Assembly (NCBI GenBank): GCA_947455385.1
Contig: CANGNR010000020.1
Coordinates: forward strand, 1 to 15,983
Source: Microbacteriaceae bacterium
GTDB lineage: Bacteria; Actinomycetota; Actinomycetes; Actinomycetales; Microbacteriaceae
DNA: 15,983 nucleotides
Direction of reading: 5' to 3'
Positions 6,539-13,560 of this stretch are shown here, in pieces. Both the position numbers and the translations under genes were made by a program. The notes under the pieces were generated by a model. That model was not told the DNA's origin, searched no databases, and worked only from the letters and a program-made list of their open reading frames with translations. Each line of letters starts with the position of its first letter. The stretch's first letter is position 1.

Positions 6539-7372
6539 GTGAACGATCTAGCACCAGGCTCCGACTACCTGAAACCGAGACTCGAGCTGCTCTGGTCGCT
6601 CGAGTTCGACGGCCCGCACGGTCAAGCTCCAGACTCATCCGTTTTCAATCATGACTCGGGCGACGGCGTTGCCGCGGGCATTCCCGGATGGGGCAACAGC
6701 GAACGCGAGTGGTACCTCGACGCGGCCCACACCGATGGCCGTGGCAACCTCGTGATTAGCGCCGACCGAACCGACCCAGCGAACGACCCGATTGCGGCGG
6801 AACGCGAGGCCTACTACGGCGGCCCCGCCGAGTGGACCAGCGCAAAACTGACCACACTAGACAAACTGCACTTCTCTTATGGGCGCATCGAGGCGCGAAT
6901 CAAGGCCGCGAGCGGCAGCGGCACCTGGCCGGCATTCTGGATGCTCGGCACCGATATTCGCACTGTGCCATGGCCTCAGTGCGGTGAGATCGACATCTTT
7001 GAGGGTCGCGGCGATCGCCAGCACGCTGTATACGGAACCCTGCACGGCCCCGGCTACTCGGGCGAAACCGGTCGCGGGCTCATCTTTGAAGCACCAGTGC
7101 CAAATGACGAAGGATTCCACACCTACGGGATCGACTGGCTGCCGGGCGAGATCAAGTGGTACTACGACGGCCACCTATTTCAGACCCTTAGCAAGAATGA
7201 CCTCTCGCCCAACGAGTGGGTCTTTGATCACGACTTCTATTTGATTCTGAATCTTGCGATGGGCGGGCACTTCACTGGGCCGATCGACCCGAGCCTGAAT
7301 CACGCCGAGTACACGGTTGACTACATTAGGCACTATTCGCTCGATGGCGTCGGCGAGTCGAAGCCGCAGTAA
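6539..7372 (+). CDS. GH16 beta-1,3-glucanase without signal peptide (cytoplasmic)
   Basis: This 277-aa product is almost entirely a GH16 catalytic domain of the laminarinase-like type. The retaining active site is GEIDIFE at 149-155, with E150 as nucleophile and E155 as acid/base. Other family marks are GWGNSEREWYL (50-60), YGRIEARIKA, GTWPAFWMLG (128-137), YGTLHGPGYSG and LNLAMGG. The start is GTG with GAGGGAG 6 nt upstream; upstream in-frame stops exclude a hidden leader, and the N-terminus MNDLAPGSDYLKP is hydrophilic. There is thus no Sec signal, unlike the other two GH16 proteins here. It probably cuts imported beta-1,3-glucan oligosaccharides into pieces for the GH1 enzyme; non-classical export is the alternative. 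It is monocistronic, runs convergent with the next GH16 gene, and shares a bidirectional terminator with it. Exact linkage specificity is inferred. Confidence 0.93.
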   Translation: MNDLAPGSDYLKPRLELLWSLEFDGPHGQAPDSSVFNHDSGDGVAAGIPGWGNSEREWYLDAAHTDGRGNLVISADRTDPANDPIAAEREAYYGGPAEWTSAKLTTLDKLHFSYGRIEARIKAASGSGTWPAFWMLGTDIRTVPWPQCGEIDIFEGRGDRQHAVYGTLHGPGYSGETGRGLIFEAPVPNDEGFHTYGIDWLPGEIKWYYDGHLFQTLSKNDLSPNEWVFDHDFYLILNLAMGGHFTGPIDPSLNHAEYTVDYIRHYSLDGVGESKPQ

Positions 7373-7380
7373 CCAGAGCA

Positions 7381-7416
7381 GTGAAAAAGGGGACCCAGTT
7401 GGGTCCCCTTTTTCAC
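7381..7416. terminator. Bidirectional intrinsic terminator between convergent GH16 genes
   Basis: A perfect 16-bp stem (arms 7381-7396 and 7401-7416) with an AGTT loop has a GC-rich inner part and outer A5/T5 tracts. It can therefore act in both directions. It lies 8 nt past one stop codon and 7 nt past the other. Confidence 0.93.
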
Positions 7417-7423
7417 GCCTTGG

Positions 7424-8344
7424 CTACTTGTGCAGGTAAACCTTGCCCTGGCCGTTGATTGAGTAGTAGCGGATGTAGTCGAGAGTCAGCTGCTTCTGGG
7501 TGATGGCTGGGTCGATGTCGCCCGTGAACTCGCCTCCCATAGCTAGGTTGACGATCAAGAAGAACTCGTGGTTGTAGACCCACTCGTTCGGGGCGACATC
7601 TTTCGAGTTGACGCTGAAGTAGTTGTTGCCATCCACGAAGAAGTTGATGACGTTCGGCAGCCACTCGATTACGTAGGTGTGATAGCCGGCCGAAAGCGGC
7701 TTGACGTTGTCGTAAACCGAGCCCTTGCCCTGGCCGCCCGAGTAGCCGGGGCCGTGGATGGTGCCGAAAGCTGCGTTGACCATGCTTCCGCGGGTCTCGA
7801 GAATGTCGATCTCGCCGCAGCCTGGCCACGAGTCTCCGTTCTGCAGGCTAGCGCCGAGCATCCAGAAGGCTGGCCAGGTGCCTAGGCCGTCTGGCACCCT
7901 AAGCCGAGCCTCCATGCGGCCGTATCTAAAGCCGACCTTGCCGGCAGTCTTGATGCGCCCGCTGGTGAACTGGCAGTAGTAGGAGCAGCGATTGAGAATC
8001 GCGGTGTCGGCCTTGCTGGTGCCGACCTGGTTGAACGACGAGTCGGCAATGCGGTTGGCGGTGATTACGAGGTGACCCTTGCCGTCGACGGCTACGTTCT
8101 TGGTCGAGTTGCTATTGAACTCCAGCTCGCCGTTGACTCCCATGCCAACGTCGTAGCCCCAAATCTTTGGGTCTGGTGCGCCTGCCTTCTTGGTGTTGAA
8201 CTCCTGCGACCAGAGCAACTTGTAGCTGACTGGCTTGGCGGCGGATCGCGCCGGGGCGGCCGAAGCGATACTCGCCGTGCCCAGGCCAAACGAAATGGCT
8301 ACCGCGGCAACCGCTGCCGCGACTCTTGCGACTCTCTTATTCAT
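7424..8344 (-). CDS. Secreted GH16 beta-1,3-glucanase (laminarinase-like)
   Basis: The product is 306 aa. The Sec signal peptide covers about residues 1-30 (IASAAPA) and is followed directly by one GH16 domain starting near YKLLWSQEFN (41-50). The active site GEIDILE is at 177-183 (E178 nucleophile, E183 acid/base). YGRMEARLRV, GTWPAFWMLG, FGTIHGPGYSG and VNLAMGG are also present. C120 and C124 (RCSYYCQF) may form a small disulfide loop. The ATG at 8344 is chosen over an upstream in-frame start because GAGAGG lies 8 nt before it and it begins the signal peptide. No anchoring domain or binding module is seen, so it is released or loosely wall-associated. It is divergent from the ABC importer operon, and their shared upstream region has two LacI-type operators. 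Its role is extracellular depolymerisation of the glucan; beta-1,3 specificity is inferred from family resemblance. Confidence 0.94.
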   Translation of the reverse strand: MNKRVARVAAAVAAVAISFGLGTASIASAAPARSAAKPVSYKLLWSQEFNTKKAGAPDPKIWGYDVGMGVNGELEFNSNSTKNVAVDGKGHLVITANRIADSSFNQVGTSKADTAILNRCSYYCQFTSGRIKTAGKVGFRYGRMEARLRVPDGLGTWPAFWMLGASLQNGDSWPGCGEIDILETRGSMVNAAFGTIHGPGYSGGQGKGSVYDNVKPLSAGYHTYVIEWLPNVINFFVDGNNYFSVNSKDVAPNEWVYNHEFFLIVNLAMGGEFTGDIDPAITQKQLTLDYIRYYSINGQGKVYLHK

Positions 8345-8450
8345 CGTTGACACCTCTCGATAACTGAAACCGCTCGCCCTCTGCAAACGAGCCCCTACCT
8401 TCATCACACTTTGGTAACAAAACAAGCGAATCCAAACCGCCGTGTTGCGG

Positions 8451-8464
8451 CGAAACCGCTTTCA
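8451..8464. promoter_or_regulatory. LacI-type operator CGAAACCGCTTTCA (secreted GH16 side)
   Basis: This is a one-base variant at the first position plus C at position 9. It lies 106 nt before the start of the secreted GH16 gene, in the divergent region. A further degenerate half-match, TGAAACCGCTCGCC, lies at 8365-8378 in the leader of that gene and is probably not a full site. Confidence 0.78.
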
Positions 8465-8482
8465 TAGTTTACTGAGGATTTG

Positions 8483-8496
8483 TGAAACCGATTTCA
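8483..8496. promoter_or_regulatory. LacI-type operator TGAAACCGATTTCA (ABC operon side)
   Basis: This exact copy of the operator lies 83 nt before the start of the sugar-binding-protein gene. It is 32 nt (about three helical turns) from the site at 8451, a spacing that would put both on one face of the helix. Confidence 0.85.
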
Positions 8497-8579
8497 CGTA
8501 AATCGGAAACTTTATCAAAAAGCAATAACGGCAGATTCGACCAGCGGATCTGACGCCCTTAGAACAAGGAGCACAAAAA

Positions 8580-9944
8580 ATGGCGAAGATGTGGACAGCA
8601 CCTCGAGTGCTTGCCGTTGCAGCCGTGGCCGCCTTGAGCGTCGCCACCGTCACTCCTGCCAAAGCGGCAGACCCGGTAACGATCACCATTTGGACCTTCG
8701 GTGACGTTATCCAGCGCAACTTCGTGCAGGAGTACAAGCTCCTTCACCCAGAGATCACTCTTGAGATCAAGAAGTCTGACCTTGACCCGTTGAACGGTAC
8801 CAACATGGTGACCGCTTGCACCGCGCACAACGGCCCAGACATCGCAGCGGTCGAGGTTTCGTACTCGGGCTACTGGCGTTCATACCCATCCTGCTTCCAG
8901 GACCTTCGCCAGATGAAGACTTCCTCGGCAAACGCAAACGCATCTTCGGTTGTGCCAGCATCGTCTAACATCGCCGCTAACCTCAGCGCGACCAGCATCA
9001 AGAAGGACTACCTCCCTTGGCGCTGGGCTCAGGGCGTCGGCTACAACGACTCCGTCATCGGTCTTCCTACCGACGTGGGCGGCCTCGAGGTTGCCTACCG
9101 CACCGACCTGTTCAAGAAGGCTGGGCTACCAACCGACCGCGCCAAGGTCGGCAAGCTGTGGCCAACCTGGGACAAGTTCATCGCTGTTGGCAAGCAGTAC
9201 CTCGGCAAGCTAAGCGCCAAGGACAAGAAGGCTGGCAAGGGCTTCATTGACAACTCGGGCACCATCTATGCCGCGATGCTCAACCAGGGCACCTCGAAGT
9301 ACTACCTGAACGACGGCACCGACACCGGCAAGCTGATCTATGACAAGAACCCTGCCGTCAAGAAGGCCTGGGACACCACCGTCACCGCTCTGCAGGCTGG
9401 CATCGGCACCCGCATCGGCCAGTTCAGCTCGGACTGGAACACCGGTATGTCGAACGGCACCTTCGCGACCATCCTGGCGCCAGCCTGGATGATGGACTAC
9501 ATCAAGGCTCAGGCTCCAGACACCAAGGGCAAGTGGGACATCGCCGACATGCCTGGTGGCGGTGGAAACCAGGGTGGAACCCAGCTGACCATTCCCGCAG
9601 CGGCTAAGCACAAGCAAGAGGCATGGGACTTCATGGCCTGGTACCTCGCTCCTGCTCAGCAGTTGCGCATGTTCAAGACCTATGGTCTGTTCCCATCGAC
9701 TCCGTCGCTCTACACCGACCCATCGCTGGTTGGCTTCAAGGACCCATTCTTCAACAACGCACCTGTTGGCAAGATCTACGCCTCGGGCATTGTGAAGCTG
9801 AAGCCGATCTTCGAAGGCAAGCTTGAGCGCGCCATCGACACCGCATTTGGCGCCGGCCTCAGCCGCGTCGCGGCCAAGAAGATGACCTCCGCGAAGTCGT
9901 GGGCACAGGTCATGGCCGACCTCAAGAAGGTCGTTTCTAACTAG
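8580..9944 (+). CDS. Sugar ABC transporter substrate-binding protein (family 1), no lipobox
   Basis: The 454-aa product is a family 1 extracellular solute-binding protein for oligosaccharide import. Signal peptide residues 1-30 end VTPAKA/AD. The mature start VTITIWTFGD, then VVPASSN, GVGYNDSVIGLPTDVGGLEVAYRTDLFKKAGLPT (typical of the class), WDKFIAVGKQY, and a C-terminal part with EAWDFMAWYLAPAQQLRMF agree with the fold. The ATG is preceded by AAGGAG at 8 nt. There is no cysteine near the cleavage site, so it is not an obvious lipoprotein; Gram-positive binding proteins usually are. It heads an operon with two permeases and is followed by a C(TTCG)G hairpin that probably allows higher expression than the permeases. 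The substrate is inferred to be beta-1,3-gluco-oligosaccharides from the gene context, not from the protein itself. Confidence 0.92.
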   Translation: MAKMWTAPRVLAVAAVAALSVATVTPAKAADPVTITIWTFGDVIQRNFVQEYKLLHPEITLEIKKSDLDPLNGTNMVTACTAHNGPDIAAVEVSYSGYWRSYPSCFQDLRQMKTSSANANASSVVPASSNIAANLSATSIKKDYLPWRWAQGVGYNDSVIGLPTDVGGLEVAYRTDLFKKAGLPTDRAKVGKLWPTWDKFIAVGKQYLGKLSAKDKKAGKGFIDNSGTIYAAMLNQGTSKYYLNDGTDTGKLIYDKNPAVKKAWDTTVTALQAGIGTRIGQFSSDWNTGMSNGTFATILAPAWMMDYIKAQAPDTKGKWDIADMPGGGGNQGGTQLTIPAAAKHKQEAWDFMAWYLAPAQQLRMFKTYGLFPSTPSLYTDPSLVGFKDPFFNNAPVGKIYASGIVKLKPIFEGKLERAIDTAFGAGLSRVAAKKMTSAKSWAQVMADLKKVVSN

Positions 9945-9955
9945 TTAGACAGTTG

Positions 9956-9983
9956 AGCGGGGATGCCTTCGGGCATCCCCGCT
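9956..9983 (+). other. Intercistronic C(TTCG)G hairpin between binding protein and permease genes
   Basis: A 12-bp perfect stem (9956-9967 with 9972-9983) is closed by C(TTCG)G, an unusually stable tetraloop. It begins 11 nt past the binding-protein stop and ends 22 nt before the permease start. No U tract follows, so it looks like a 3' mRNA stabiliser or partial attenuator that sets the binding-protein to permease ratio. Confidence 0.7.
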
Positions 9984-10005
9984 TAGCACCGAAAGGCTCA
10001 TCTAG

Positions 10006-10968
10006 ATGTCAGCTCAAACTCCAACCTCGCCCTGGCGAAGCAAGGCTCCTAAGCCCAAGAAGGTAAAGGGAGTCACCGGAATCGCGTCGCTGAACGGCAA
10101 GTGGGGATACCTCTTCACCGCCCCGTTCTTCGTGATGTTCCTGATCTTTGGTCTGGCACCGATCGTCTATTCGACCTACATCGCCTTCTTCCACTGGGAT
10201 CCACTGGGAGACCAGACCTTCAACGGTCTCGAAAACTTCACCAACCTGCTGCAAGACGACCACTTCTGGAATGCACTGCGAAATACCCTCAACATTTGGG
10301 CACTATCGACTTTTCCTCAGATGGCCATGTCGATCGGTCTCGCCGCGGTTCTTCGCAACAAGAAGCTCAAGTTCAAGACCTTCTGGCGCACGATCCTGCT
10401 CGTACCGAACATCACCTCGGTCATCGCCGTAGCCATCGTCTTCGGCCAGCTCTTTGGTCGTGACTTTGGTCTAATCAACCTGTTCTTGAGCTACCTGGGA
10501 ATGCCCCACCACATTGACTTCATCGAAGAGACGATTCCGGGCCACATCGCCATCGCGACCATGATTACCTGGCGCTGGGTGGGCTACAACGCCCTGATCT
10601 TCTTGGCCTCGATGCTCGCGATTCCAGAAGACCTCTATGAGTCGGCATCCTTGGATGGCGCCAGCGCGTGGCAGCAGTTCATCTATGTGACCCTGCCTCA
10701 GCTCAAGAACACCATCACCTTCGTTTTGATCGTGGGCACCATCGGCGGCCTCCAGGTGTTTGCCGAGCCTCTCACCTTGGGTGGCACCATGGATGGCGGT
10801 TCGACGCGTCAGTTCTCGACTCTGACCCTTTACCTGTATGAGCAGGCGTTCATCAACAACAAGTGGGGTTACGCGGCCGCGGTCGGCATCCTGATCACTT
10901 TCATCGTCCTTATCGTTTCGGGCATCAACTTTATGATCACCCGTCGTCTGGCAAGCGAGGAGCAGTAA
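10006..10968 (+). CDS. Sugar ABC transporter permease (MalF-like)
   Basis: This 320-aa inner-membrane component has about six transmembrane segments, starting with WGYLFTAPFFVMFLIFGLAP (33-52) and ending near GILITFIVLIVSGINFMI (294-311). The cytoplasmic EAA loop, which docks the ATPase, is EDLYESASLDGASAWQQFIYVTLP (208-231). The N-terminal 30 residues are basic and cytoplasmic (APKPKKVKG). The start ATG has GAAAGG 9 nt upstream. The stop overlaps the next start as TAATG, so the two permeases are translationally coupled and form the heterodimeric channel. No ATPase gene lies in the operon. Other actinobacterial sugar importers of this class use a shared MsiK-type ATPase, which is presumably the case here. 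Confidence 0.94.
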   Translation: MSAQTPTSPWRSKAPKPKKVKGVTGIASLNGKWGYLFTAPFFVMFLIFGLAPIVYSTYIAFFHWDPLGDQTFNGLENFTNLLQDDHFWNALRNTLNIWALSTFPQMAMSIGLAAVLRNKKLKFKTFWRTILLVPNITSVIAVAIVFGQLFGRDFGLINLFLSYLGMPHHIDFIEETIPGHIAIATMITWRWVGYNALIFLASMLAIPEDLYESASLDGASAWQQFIYVTLPQLKNTITFVLIVGTIGGLQVFAEPLTLGGTMDGGSTRQFSTLTLYLYEQAFINNKWGYAAAVGILITFIVLIVSGINFMITRRLASEEQ

Positions 10969-11837
10969 TGTCTCAGACAGTCGCCAACCGAGTTATTGGC
11001 CGCCGCAAGGTTCCGCGCTGGCAGAAGGTTTCGCCGTTCGGCTACTTCGCGCTCGCGCTGATCTCTTTCATCTCGGTGTTCCCGTTCTACTGGATGTTCG
11101 TGGTTGCCTCGAACACCACCGCTGAGATCTCGAAGAGCCCGCCGTCGCTGATTCCTGGCCCGCGCTTCTTCATCGTCGTTGAGCACGTGCTTCAGGTTGT
11201 GCCGTTCGGTTTGGCACTCTGGAACACACTTCTGGTTGGAACCGTTGTTGCGGTTGCCCAGGTGTTCTTCTCGGCTCTGGCCGGTTTTGCCTTCGCGAAG
11301 CTGCACTTCAAGGGTCGCAAGTTCTTGATCCTGTTCGTCATCGGCACCATGATGTTGCCGAGCCAGCTCGGCATCATCCCGTTGTTCATGATGATCTCGC
11401 AGTGGGGCTTGTTTGACACCCTGTATGCACTGATCGTGCCAGCTTTGGTCACCGCATTCGGCGTGTTCTGGATGCGCCAGATCATCGACGCGCAGATTCC
11501 GAACGAACTGCTCGAGGCTGCCTCGATTGACGGTGGATCGGTGCTGCGAATCTACTGGAGCATCGTGCTGCCGGTGATTCGCCAGAGCAGCTTCGTGCTT
11601 GGACTCTTCTCGTTCCTAGGCATCTGGAACGACTTCTTGTGGCCTGGGCTCGTACTGAGCAGCCCGGAGCACTTCACGGCGCAGATTGCGGTGCAGCAGC
11701 TCAAGGCGAGCTACGTCATCGACTACGCGCTCAACATGGGTGGAGCCTTCATGGCTACCTCGCCCCTTCTGATCCTGTTCATCTTCGTCGGTCGACGACT
11801 GGTGAGCGGTGTCATGGATGGCGCTGTCAAGGGCTAA
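10968..11837 (+). CDS. Sugar ABC transporter permease (MalG-like)
   Basis: This 289-aa partner permease opens with a basic cytoplasmic tail (RVIGRRKVPRWQK), then a first transmembrane segment at about 23-46 (FGYFALALISFISVFPFYWMF). It has further segments around 85-110, 117-140, 150-170 and 205-225, and ends in a last helix before GRRLVSG. Its EAA loop is NELLEAASIDGGSVLRIYWSIVLP (179-202). The ATG at 10968 overlaps the previous stop by one base and has GAGGAG upstream, so this start is preferred over longer in-frame extensions into the preceding gene. It is the last gene of the operon, followed by an intrinsic terminator. Its function is to pass the oligosaccharide delivered by the binding protein. 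Confidence 0.94.
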   Translation: MSQTVANRVIGRRKVPRWQKVSPFGYFALALISFISVFPFYWMFVVASNTTAEISKSPPSLIPGPRFFIVVEHVLQVVPFGLALWNTLLVGTVVAVAQVFFSALAGFAFAKLHFKGRKFLILFVIGTMMLPSQLGIIPLFMMISQWGLFDTLYALIVPALVTAFGVFWMRQIIDAQIPNELLEAASIDGGSVLRIYWSIVLPVIRQSSFVLGLFSFLGIWNDFLWPGLVLSSPEHFTAQIAVQQLKASYVIDYALNMGGAFMATSPLLILFIFVGRRLVSGVMDGAVKG

Positions 11838-11883
11838 TCCAGACGCAAAGGCAGCACATGTAGTTACCCCTTCCTTGAAGACA

Positions 11884-11917
11884 AAAGAACCCCCGGTTGT
11901 GGAGCCGGGGGTTCTTT
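11884..11917 (+). terminator. Intrinsic terminator of the ABC operon
   Basis: A 13-bp perfect stem, AAAGAACCCCCGG/CCGGGGGTTCTTT (11884-11896 with 11905-11917), has an 8-nt loop and its own TTCTTT end. It lies 46 nt past the last permease stop. Confidence 0.9.
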
Positions 11918-11949
11918 CGTTTGCTCATAACGAATTGGTAAAAGTGCCA

Positions 11950-11977
11950 TGAAACCGCTTTCGCGAAACCGCTTTCT
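11950..11977. promoter_or_regulatory. Tandem LacI-type operators upstream of the 491-aa gene
   Basis: TGAAACCGCTTTCG (11950-11963) is followed without a gap by CGAAACCGCTTTCT (11964-11977). The two centres are 14 bp apart, so two dimers could not both bind on the same helical face. Each copy is weaker than the consensus at one or both ends. This is the only double site in the window. Confidence 0.83.
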
Positions 11978-11998
11978 TGGCTACATTTGGGAGTGGAA

Positions 11999-12014
11999 GT
12001 GTGTGCGCACTCCG
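11999..12014 (+). promoter_or_regulatory. 16-nt leader element shared with the 604-aa paralogue gene
   Basis: GTGTGTGCGCACTCCG is exactly repeated, in the same gene orientation, before the 604-aa gene (3676-3691). Here it lies 21 nt after the second operator and 40 nt before the start codon. The sequence on either side is unrelated between the two genes. Confidence 0.6.
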
Positions 12015-12054
12015 TAATGATTCGACCAAATCATCTATGGAAGGAACCATCACG

Positions 12055-13530
12055 ATGAACTTCAGCTGGAAGAAGACGAGCGCACTGGCCGCGGCCGCCG
12101 CTCTGACCACAGCGGGCCTGAGCGCCATTTCGTTCGCACCTGCGAACGCGGCAGACGCCAAGCCTCAAGACGCCCACATCACCCTGATCAGCCCAGTGCT
12201 GAACGCAAGCAACACCAGCGAGGCAGAAGCCAACCAGAAGATGGCTGACGGATGGGTTCACAGCGGCTGGTTCGGCACCGGCCTTGTCTACCAGCGCACC
12301 TTTGCGCCAGTCGGCTCGTCGATCAACATGGTCTACCACGTGACCGACAAAGACGGCAAGCCACTGGTTAACCAGGACGTCAAGCTGCGCATCAACAAGG
12401 GCTACTCGACCTCGACCTCAATTCTGAAGGTCGACGACCAGACCACCAAGGGTGTCGACAAGCCGCCACTGGACCAGGCCGATGTAATCCACAAGACCGA
12501 CGCATACGGAAACGTTGCGTTCTTGGTTCAGGACCTCGACCAGGCCCCGCTCGGTGAACCACAGCCAAAGTCGATGACCGACGCACCAGACATCAGCGCG
12601 GATGGCCTAAACGACCTGCACTCGCAGATGCTCGCAGAGGTCGCCGGCGAGAAGCCAGACCACTCGGTCATTACCGAGTTCCACTACTACATTCCAGACG
12701 CCAACAACCCGCTGCAGCCAGCAGGTGGCATCACGACTCCTAGCGTTCGCCAGGCTGCACCGGTTCTCGACGACACCAACTCGATTCACCGTGCCGACCT
12801 AGAGAAGACCTTCAGCGTTGACAACAACTGGTACGCCCAGGGAATGACCTTCCGTCAGGTTTACGCAGCCGTTGGCTCGAAGACCGTGCTGACCTACCTT
12901 GCTTATGATGATGCCGGCAAGCCATTGCCGAACACCGCCGTCAAGGTGCACGTCAACAAGGCCTACAGCAAGTCGAACGCCAAGGTGACCAACGGAACCG
13001 TAGCGACCGACTCGACCAAGGATGACTCGGGCAACAACGACCAGGCTCTCTGGACCGGCACCACCGACCCATTCGGCGCCGTTGTCTTCACCCTGCAGAA
13101 CACCGACACCGCTGGCGAGCCAACTCCTGCCACCGTGACCACCGCTGTTCCAACCGATGCGACCGCAGTCTTCAGCCAGATCTACCCAGAAATCTCGGGT
13201 CAGGGCGTAGACAAGGCCGACATGGTCGAGTTCCACTTCTTTGGCAGCGCAGTTGTGCCGCCGGCTCCAAAGCCAGTGACCATCAAGGCAACTGAGGTCA
13301 AGAAGTCGACCAAGGTAAAGGGCAAGACCGTTATCTCGTATTCGATCAACCTCGTGATCAACAACGCAGCCGGCAAGAAGGCCTCGATTGCGATCACCGG
13401 AGCAAAGGCAGTGACCAAGTCGGTCATGGCTGCATCGCAGGCCTTCACCTTCGCAACTACCAAGGGAACCAAGGCAATCTCGGTAACCGTCGCGGGTAAG
13501 ACCGTGAAGACCTCGGTAGTAATCAAGTAA
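12055..13530 (+). CDS. Secreted protein with two Ig-like repeats, paralogue of the 604-aa protein (491 aa)
   Basis: Signal peptide residues 1-33 (FAPANAAD) precede two related domains at 40-213 and 232-397, then a Lys/Thr/Val-rich beta C-terminal domain at about 407-491. The repeats share with the 604-aa protein the pattern DGKPL-N--VKL-INK-YS, TDA-GNVAF, GEPQP, SQM-AE or SQIYPEI-GQG, and a closing EFHYY/EFHFF. The C-terminal domains of both proteins also look alike (NNAAGKKASIAITG with NAKGKDVNIRVG; SVTVAGKTV with VVTIAGQSY). The mature protein has no cysteine, unlike its paralogue. The ATG at 12055 is chosen because AAGGAA lies 8 nt before it and it begins the signal peptide. The gene is controlled by tandem LacI-type operators, so it is expected to be induced with the glucanases. 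Function is unknown; surface glycan binding is my inference. Confidence 0.85.
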   Translation: MNFSWKKTSALAAAAALTTAGLSAISFAPANAADAKPQDAHITLISPVLNASNTSEAEANQKMADGWVHSGWFGTGLVYQRTFAPVGSSINMVYHVTDKDGKPLVNQDVKLRINKGYSTSTSILKVDDQTTKGVDKPPLDQADVIHKTDAYGNVAFLVQDLDQAPLGEPQPKSMTDAPDISADGLNDLHSQMLAEVAGEKPDHSVITEFHYYIPDANNPLQPAGGITTPSVRQAAPVLDDTNSIHRADLEKTFSVDNNWYAQGMTFRQVYAAVGSKTVLTYLAYDDAGKPLPNTAVKVHVNKAYSKSNAKVTNGTVATDSTKDDSGNNDQALWTGTTDPFGAVVFTLQNTDTAGEPTPATVTTAVPTDATAVFSQIYPEISGQGVDKADMVEFHFFGSAVVPPAPKPVTIKATEVKKSTKVKGKTVISYSINLVINNAAGKKASIAITGAKAVTKSVMAASQAFTFATTKGTKAISVTVAGKTVKTSVVIK

Positions 13531-13560
13531 AACCAACCGCAGGTTGAGCCCGCTCGACCG

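Noticed and set aside
8365..8378. TGAAACCGCTCGCC in the secreted GH16 leader as an eighth operator
   Set aside because: Only the left half matches; the right arm TTTCA is missing. It is kept only as a possible remnant.
11977..12054. Upstream in-frame starts for the 491-aa protein (TTG at 11977, ATG at 12037)
   Set aside because: They overlap the operator or shared leader element, or lack a ribosome-binding site, and would bury the signal peptide. The ATG at 12055 has AAGGAA at 8 nt and starts the signal peptide.
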